In this document: positions 6,152 to 9,030 of the stretch, in pieces | Layout: each line of letters begins with the position of its first letter | Numbering within the stretch: the first letter of the stretch is position 1 | Source: CAVURW01 sp963743595 | Lineage (GTDB): Bacteria > Verrucomicrobiota > Verrucomicrobiia > Methylacidiphilales > UBA1321 | Direction: 5' to 3' | NCBI GenBank assembly: GCA_963743595.1 | Contig: CAVURW010000283.1 | Span: 1 to 9,030 of the forward strand | Length of the DNA: 9,030 bases | Translations under genes and position numbers: made by a program | The notes under the pieces: model-generated | Told to the model about the DNA's origin: nothing | Seen by the model: only the letters and a program-made list of their open reading frames with translations | Database searches by the model: none

Positions 6152-7018
6152 TCACTTCCACCATGTTAAAAGAGCTAGTCGAATCTTGCGTGTGGTGGAA
6201 ACGCGCACGCGTCCTTTAAACACATCAAAGTCCACCCGCTCGATTTCGTCCAAAATACCACCGTAAATCGTGCTCATCAGGCGAACGGTGAGTTGCGAGC
6301 CGTCCCGCGGTAACTCGCGAATGCCCGGCTCTGCCTGCTCATAGTATTGGCGGGCGCGACCGATCTGAAAACGCATCATCGCGCGAAAGGGATCGTTCAA
6401 GCGCTTCGCCGCAATATCGTCCGGGCTCAAACCAAATCGTGCCAGTTCATCCAGCGGGATGTAGATGCGGTCCTTTTCCCAATCTTCAGCGATATCGCGA
6501 AGAATATTTGTGAGCTGCATCGCTGTACCGAGATCCTTGGCCGGTTCCAGCAGGTCCGCCTTCGGCTCAGTAAGAATGTAGGTCATGATCAGTCCAACCA
6601 CGGAGGCAACTCGATAACAGTAGACATCCAGGTCCGGCCAGCTAGCCAGCCGGACCGTGCCTTGATCCATCTCCACGCCGAGCAGTAGATCTTCAAACAG
6701 ATTTCGCGGAATTTGACGGCGCAGAAGGGTCTCTTGAAATGCCGGCAACCAGCGGAGTGGATCATCTGGCGGTATCGTGACGCCCGGCTTGTAAACCGCC
6801 TCAAGCAAATCTTTCAGATGATTCAACGCCACCAACCGGGACGATGGGCACGGGGCCAGATCGATCTGGTCATCCACGTAACGACAGAACGCATAGACCG
6901 CATAAGCATCCTGGCGCTTGGCCAGCGGCAACCTGTGGGACGCGAAATAAAATGTGGTGGCGTGGTGGCGAGTCATCTCCCGACAAGATTGGCGGGAGTC
7001 TAACAGTAGGTCGGGCAT
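6152..7018 (-). CDS. Phytoene/squalene synthase family enzyme, probably phytoene synthase
   Basis: Head-to-head prenyl diphosphate condensation enzyme of 288 residues. It carries ATTFYFASHRLP (20-31), the first aspartate-rich motif DDQID (49-53) in YAFCRYVDD, YCYRVASVVGL (133-143), and the second motif in NILRDIAED (Asp175, Asp179), followed by RIYIPLDEL (184-192) and a C-terminal RVSTTRKIRLAL. Length and motifs suit CrtB. HpnD (presqualene diphosphate synthase) and CrtM are relatives that residues alone do not exclude, but the preceding gene looks like a C20 synthase, favouring 2 GGPP to phytoene. The frame is open to a GTG at 7072 overlapping that gene; the ATG at 7018 is preferred because it gives the usual short lead to the TTFYFAS motif and avoids a 25-base overlap. 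Only a weak GAGA precedes it. No desaturase or cyclase gene is in view. Confidence 0.92.
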   Translation of the reverse strand: MPDLLLDSRQSCREMTRHHATTFYFASHRLPLAKRQDAYAVYAFCRYVDDQIDLAPCPSSRLVALNHLKDLLEAVYKPGVTIPPDDPLRWLPAFQETLLRRQIPRNLFEDLLLGVEMDQGTVRLASWPDLDVYCYRVASVVGLIMTYILTEPKADLLEPAKDLGTAMQLTNILRDIAEDWEKDRIYIPLDELARFGLSPDDIAAKRLNDPFRAMMRFQIGRARQYYEQAEPGIRELPRDGSQLTVRLMSTIYGGILDEIERVDFDVFKGRVRVSTTRKIRLALLTWWK

Positions 7019-7047
7019 TGAGATGGTCTCGCGGGGACGCAAACAAA

Positions 7048-8151
7048 CTAGCGAGGCCCGGCGGTTGCACACTGTGCAGACTTACGGATCAGATGGAAAG
7101 TCTGGAGAAGTGTTTCCCGTTGATCCGGGCTTAAACTCTCGATGCTTTGCAGCATCGTCACCGACTTATTAAAGAGCTGCTCCATCTCTTGAGCTAGGAC
7201 CGCAGTTGCACCTGATTTATCGATCAATTGCTCGATTTTACCCATGCTCGCATCATTCGGAATAATCGCGCTTAGGCAAAGTTGCAGGATGCTCTGATCA
7301 ACATCATCCAGCCGCTCAAAGGCCACACGCATCAAGTACGTTTTCTTGCCCTCCAACAGATCGCTCTGATGCATCCGGTCCGCCTTAAATTGCCGATATT
7401 CATTGAGGTCATTTTCAATTTGAAAAGCCATGCCCATCGGTTCAATTGCCTTGGCCAGAGGATCGAGAATCGCAGCGTCGGCACCGGCTAGCAAACCGCC
7501 AATAATGAGTGGTGCCTCAAAGGTGTAGCGAGTCGTTTTCAGCAGGTACATTTGTGAAATATCGCTGCGAGTAATTCGCGCAATATCACGCACGCCGAAG
7601 AGGATATCCGAGATTTCTCCCACGCCCGTTTCGGTGATATCCCGTAAAAATCGAGAGAGCGCGGCGTCGCGGGCGGCGGGTGGAAAATCGGCGCTGCGGA
7701 GCGTTTCAATTGCCAGAGCAAATAGGATGTCACCGATGACGAGCGCCACGTTTTGACCAATTCGCGCTGCTCCCGGAATTTTACCCACGCGCTCCTCCAA
7801 AACTTTATGCAATGTGGGCAAATTACGGCGTCGGTCCGATTGATCGATAATATCGTCGTGAATCAGAATGAATGCATGCAGCAATTCCATCGAAAGAGCG
7901 GCTGTCAGCAAATGCTCGTCCGTTAGCGAACGCGTACCGCCGAACGTGCGATAACCGCTGAGCAAGAGGAGCGGGCGAATGCGTTTACCGCGTCGGCAGA
8001 CATATTCCGCCAGATCGCAGTAAAGCGGCTCGAAAATGGGACCGTAGGAAAATCGCTCCGTCTGCGTGGAGAAGAAACGAGCCATGAACGCTTCAAACTG
8101 GTGGTAAGCAGTCTGAAGTTCAGATTTGAGTTCCAGGCTCGGAGGATTCAT
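7048..8151 (-). CDS. Polyprenyl diphosphate synthase, probably GGPP synthase (trans-IPPS)
   Basis: Cytosolic trans-prenyltransferase of 367 residues, adding isopentenyl diphosphate to an allylic primer. Landmarks: GKRIRP (55-60); first aspartate-rich motif DDIID (99-103) in LIHDDIIDQSDRRRNLPTLH with no two-residue insertion; KTT (205-207); second motif at 247-251, which reads NDLNE instead of DDxxD; and SDLLEGKKT (263-271). The residue five before the first motif is Phe94 and the fourth is Ile95, the pattern of archaeal type I GGPP synthases, predicting a C20 product rather than a long quinone tail. The chain is longer than the usual 290-330, mostly through the last 70 residues. It lies 29 bases ahead of the preferred start of the phytoene-synthase-like gene, so the pair probably makes phytoene. 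The ATG at 8151 has no Shine-Dalgarno sequence. Family certain, chain length inferred. Confidence 0.92.
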   Translation of the reverse strand: MNPPSLELKSELQTAYHQFEAFMARFFSTQTERFSYGPIFEPLYCDLAEYVCRRGKRIRPLLLLSGYRTFGGTRSLTDEHLLTAALSMELLHAFILIHDDIIDQSDRRRNLPTLHKVLEERVGKIPGAARIGQNVALVIGDILFALAIETLRSADFPPAARDAALSRFLRDITETGVGEISDILFGVRDIARITRSDISQMYLLKTTRYTFEAPLIIGGLLAGADAAILDPLAKAIEPMGMAFQIENDLNEYRQFKADRMHQSDLLEGKKTYLMRVAFERLDDVDQSILQLCLSAIIPNDASMGKIEQLIDKSGATAVLAQEMEQLFNKSVTMLQSIESLSPDQRETLLQTFHLIRKSAQCATAGPR

Positions 8152-8246
8152 CGGGGTACCATGATGCCAAACGCGGTGGTGTGCAAATGATCAAGCATAA
8201 AAAGGGTAAAAAAACTGATGCGGATGGGAGGCAGTGGACGCAAATG

Positions 8247-8269
8247 TATTCTTATGTATAATTAGAATA
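8247..8269. promoter_or_regulatory. AT-rich inverted repeat, possible promoter/operator of the isoprenoid pair
   Basis: TATTCT (8247-8252) and AGAATA (8264-8269) are exact inverted repeats separated by 11 bases in the most AT-rich part of the 191-base spacer, about 100 bases before the prenyltransferase start. On the minus strand TATACA (8255-8260) could serve as a -10 box, but I find no convincing -35 at 16-18 bases. This is the likeliest promoter zone for the isoprenoid genes; the exact element is unproven. Confidence 0.3.
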
Positions 8270-8296
8270 ATGTACGTCGAACCGCATGCGCGCAGT

Positions 8297-8316
8297 GCCT
8301 TTAGCTTCCTAAAAGC
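8297..8316 (-). terminator. Strong-looking hairpin 26 bases after fabF
   Basis: On the minus strand GCTTTTAG and CTAAAGGC pair over eight positions (one G-U) around a GAAG loop. The hairpin sits shortly downstream of the fabF stop. No U-tract follows, so it may be a Rho-independent-like terminator without a tail, or a 3'-end stabilising structure. A smaller GCAG/CTGC stem followed by TTTT lies immediately before it. Confidence 0.4.
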
Positions 8317-8342
8317 AGGATCGCTGCCAGAAACTTTAATCC

Positions 8343-9030
8343 CTACCCCTGAAACCGCGAAAGAATCAGCGTCGAATTGATCCCGCCGAATCCGAAGGAA
8401 TTGGTCAGGACGTGATCGACCTTGTGGGGGCGGCCGTGGAGCCGGACGATGTCGAGGCTGGCGGGGAGTTCCGGGTCCAGCTCGGTGCAGTTGAGCGTGG
8501 GCGGGATGTATTGGTTCTCGATGGCCAGCGCGCAGATGACCGCCTCGACCGTTCCGGTGGCACCTAGCGGATGGCCGTAGTAGGACTTGGTGCCGCTGAT
8601 GGGCGGGGATTTATCGCCGAAGACGGCGGCGATGGCTTTGCCCTCAGTAACATCGTTCATCATGGTGCTGCTGGCGTGGGCATTGATGTAGTCGATCTGG
8701 CTCGGCTCGAGACCGGCCTGAGCGATGGAGTCTTTCATCGCCTGGATTGCCGCTTCACCCGTGGGCAATGAGGAGGACATGTGATAGGCGTCGTTATTGA
8801 GGCAATAGCCGCGCACTTCGCAGTAGATGTGGGCGTTTCGCTTTTGGGCATGCTCCAGTGTCTCCAGGATGACGCAGGCGGCGCCCTCGGCCATCACAAA
8901 GCCGTCGCGGGTGCGGTCGAAGGGGCGGCAAGCGTGCGCGGGGCTCTTTTTTTCCTTGGCCATCGCTTTGATTTTATCGAAAGCACCGAATGTTAAGGGC
9001 GAGAGCGGCGCTTCAGCTCCCCCAGCGATC
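8343..9030 (-). CDS. fabF: β-Ketoacyl-ACP synthase II (FabF), C-terminal part (cut by right edge)
   Basis: Elongating condensing enzyme of type II fatty acid synthesis: malonyl-ACP plus acyl-ACP gives 3-ketoacyl-ACP and CO2. The reading frame stays open through base 9030, so the Met at 8963 is internal; about 229 codons are visible, beginning IAGGAEAPLSPLTFGAFDK, and the active-site Cys lies outside the window. Present are RPFDRTRDGFVMAEGAA, the first catalytic His in INAHASST (E. coli His303 in NAHGTST), the Lys and second His in GTKSYYGHPLGATG (E. coli Lys335, His340) and the glycine-rich end NSFGFGGINSTLI. HASST in place of HGTST is a mild variation. Stop is TAG at 8343. Sampled lines run at 60-75% G+C, well above the roughly 50-55% of neighbouring genes. 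A specialised polyketide or polyunsaturated KAS cannot be excluded without the upstream part. Confidence 0.93.
   Translation of the reverse strand, partial: IAGGAEAPLSPLTFGAFDKIKAMAKEKKSPAHACRPFDRTRDGFVMAEGAACVILETLEHAQKRNAHIYCEVRGYCLNNDAYHMSSSLPTGEAAIQAMKDSIAQAGLEPSQIDYINAHASSTMMNDVTEGKAIAAVFGDKSPPISGTKSYYGHPLGATGTVEAVICALAIENQYIPPTLNCTELDPELPASLDIVRLHGRPHKVDHVLTNSFGFGGINSTLILSRFQG

Larger units (their letters stand above)
8152..8342. other. Longest intergenic spacer (191 bases), AT-rich
   Basis: Non-coding stretch between fabF and the prenyltransferase gene. It holds the post-fabF hairpin (8297-8316), the AT-rich inverted repeat (8247-8269), and A-runs around 8200-8215. No open frame of note on either strand and no tRNA-like fold was seen. 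It is the most likely boundary between transcription units in the window. Confidence 0.6.

Noticed and set aside
7019..7072. GTG start at 7072 for the phytoene-synthase-like gene
   Set aside because: It adds 18 residues (CNRRASLV...) not expected in the family and overlaps the preceding gene; the ATG at 7018 fits better.
8257..8262. Exact TATAAT on the plus strand
   Set aside because: No plus-strand gene follows and no -35 box was found; it is simply part of the AT-rich spacer.
8343..8963. fabF as a complete 206-residue protein starting at 8963
   Set aside because: The frame is open with typical KAS sequence (AGGAEAPLSPLTFGAF) to the window edge, so the Met is internal and the gene is cut by the window.
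1..9030. CRISPR arrays, tRNA genes, transposases, toxin-antitoxin or phage genes
   Set aside because: No repeat-spacer pattern, cloverleaf-like sequence, terminal inverted repeats or characteristic motifs were seen on either strand.

Overview
All genes supported in this 9 kb window lie on the minus strand. They are described here in transcription order, from high to low coordinates. The set is: a β-ketoacyl-ACP synthase (fabF, cut by the right edge), a polyprenyl diphosphate synthase, a phytoene/squalene synthase, a GT-C-like membrane protein, an aquaporin-family channel, two half-size EamA/DMT transporters, a soluble hybrid histidine kinase/response regulator, pdxJ, and the secreted N-terminus of a type I sulfatase (cut by the left edge). 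No tRNA, rRNA, CRISPR array, insertion sequence or phage gene was seen, and no gene-free stretch exceeds about 190 bases.

The organism is a Gram-negative-type bacterium of moderate G+C, probably in the PVC group (Verrucomicrobiota or Planctomycetota). This rests on a secreted Cys-type sulfatase, weak or absent Shine-Dalgarno sequences at most starts, and an extended N-terminal loop in PdxJ. It is an inference, not a demonstrated assignment.

Layout: (1) 8343-9030 holds the fabF 3' part, visibly richer in G+C than the rest. (2) 8152-8342 is an AT-rich spacer with a hairpin behind fabF and an inverted repeat ahead of the isoprenoid pair. (3) 6152-8151 is a two-gene isoprenoid unit. The prenyltransferase has the chain-length pattern of an archaeal-type GGPP synthase, and its C20 product would be the natural substrate of the phytoene synthase 29 bases downstream. 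(4) 4563-6107 is a multi-spanning GT-C-like protein. (5) 3085-4518 is a tightly coupled trio (aquaporin, then two small EamA proteins) with 8- and 4-base overlaps. (6) 411-3011 holds the hybrid kinase and pdxJ. (7) 1-356 is the sulfatase start.

Nothing here is a clear new defence or mobile system. The most interesting points are the aquaporin whose aligned selectivity-filter residues all differ from AqpZ and whose second NPA half reads like a first half; the overlapping channel/split-transporter trio beside a GT-C-like protein, which could be a lipid-linked sugar module; and the prenyltransferase with a degenerate second aspartate-rich motif.
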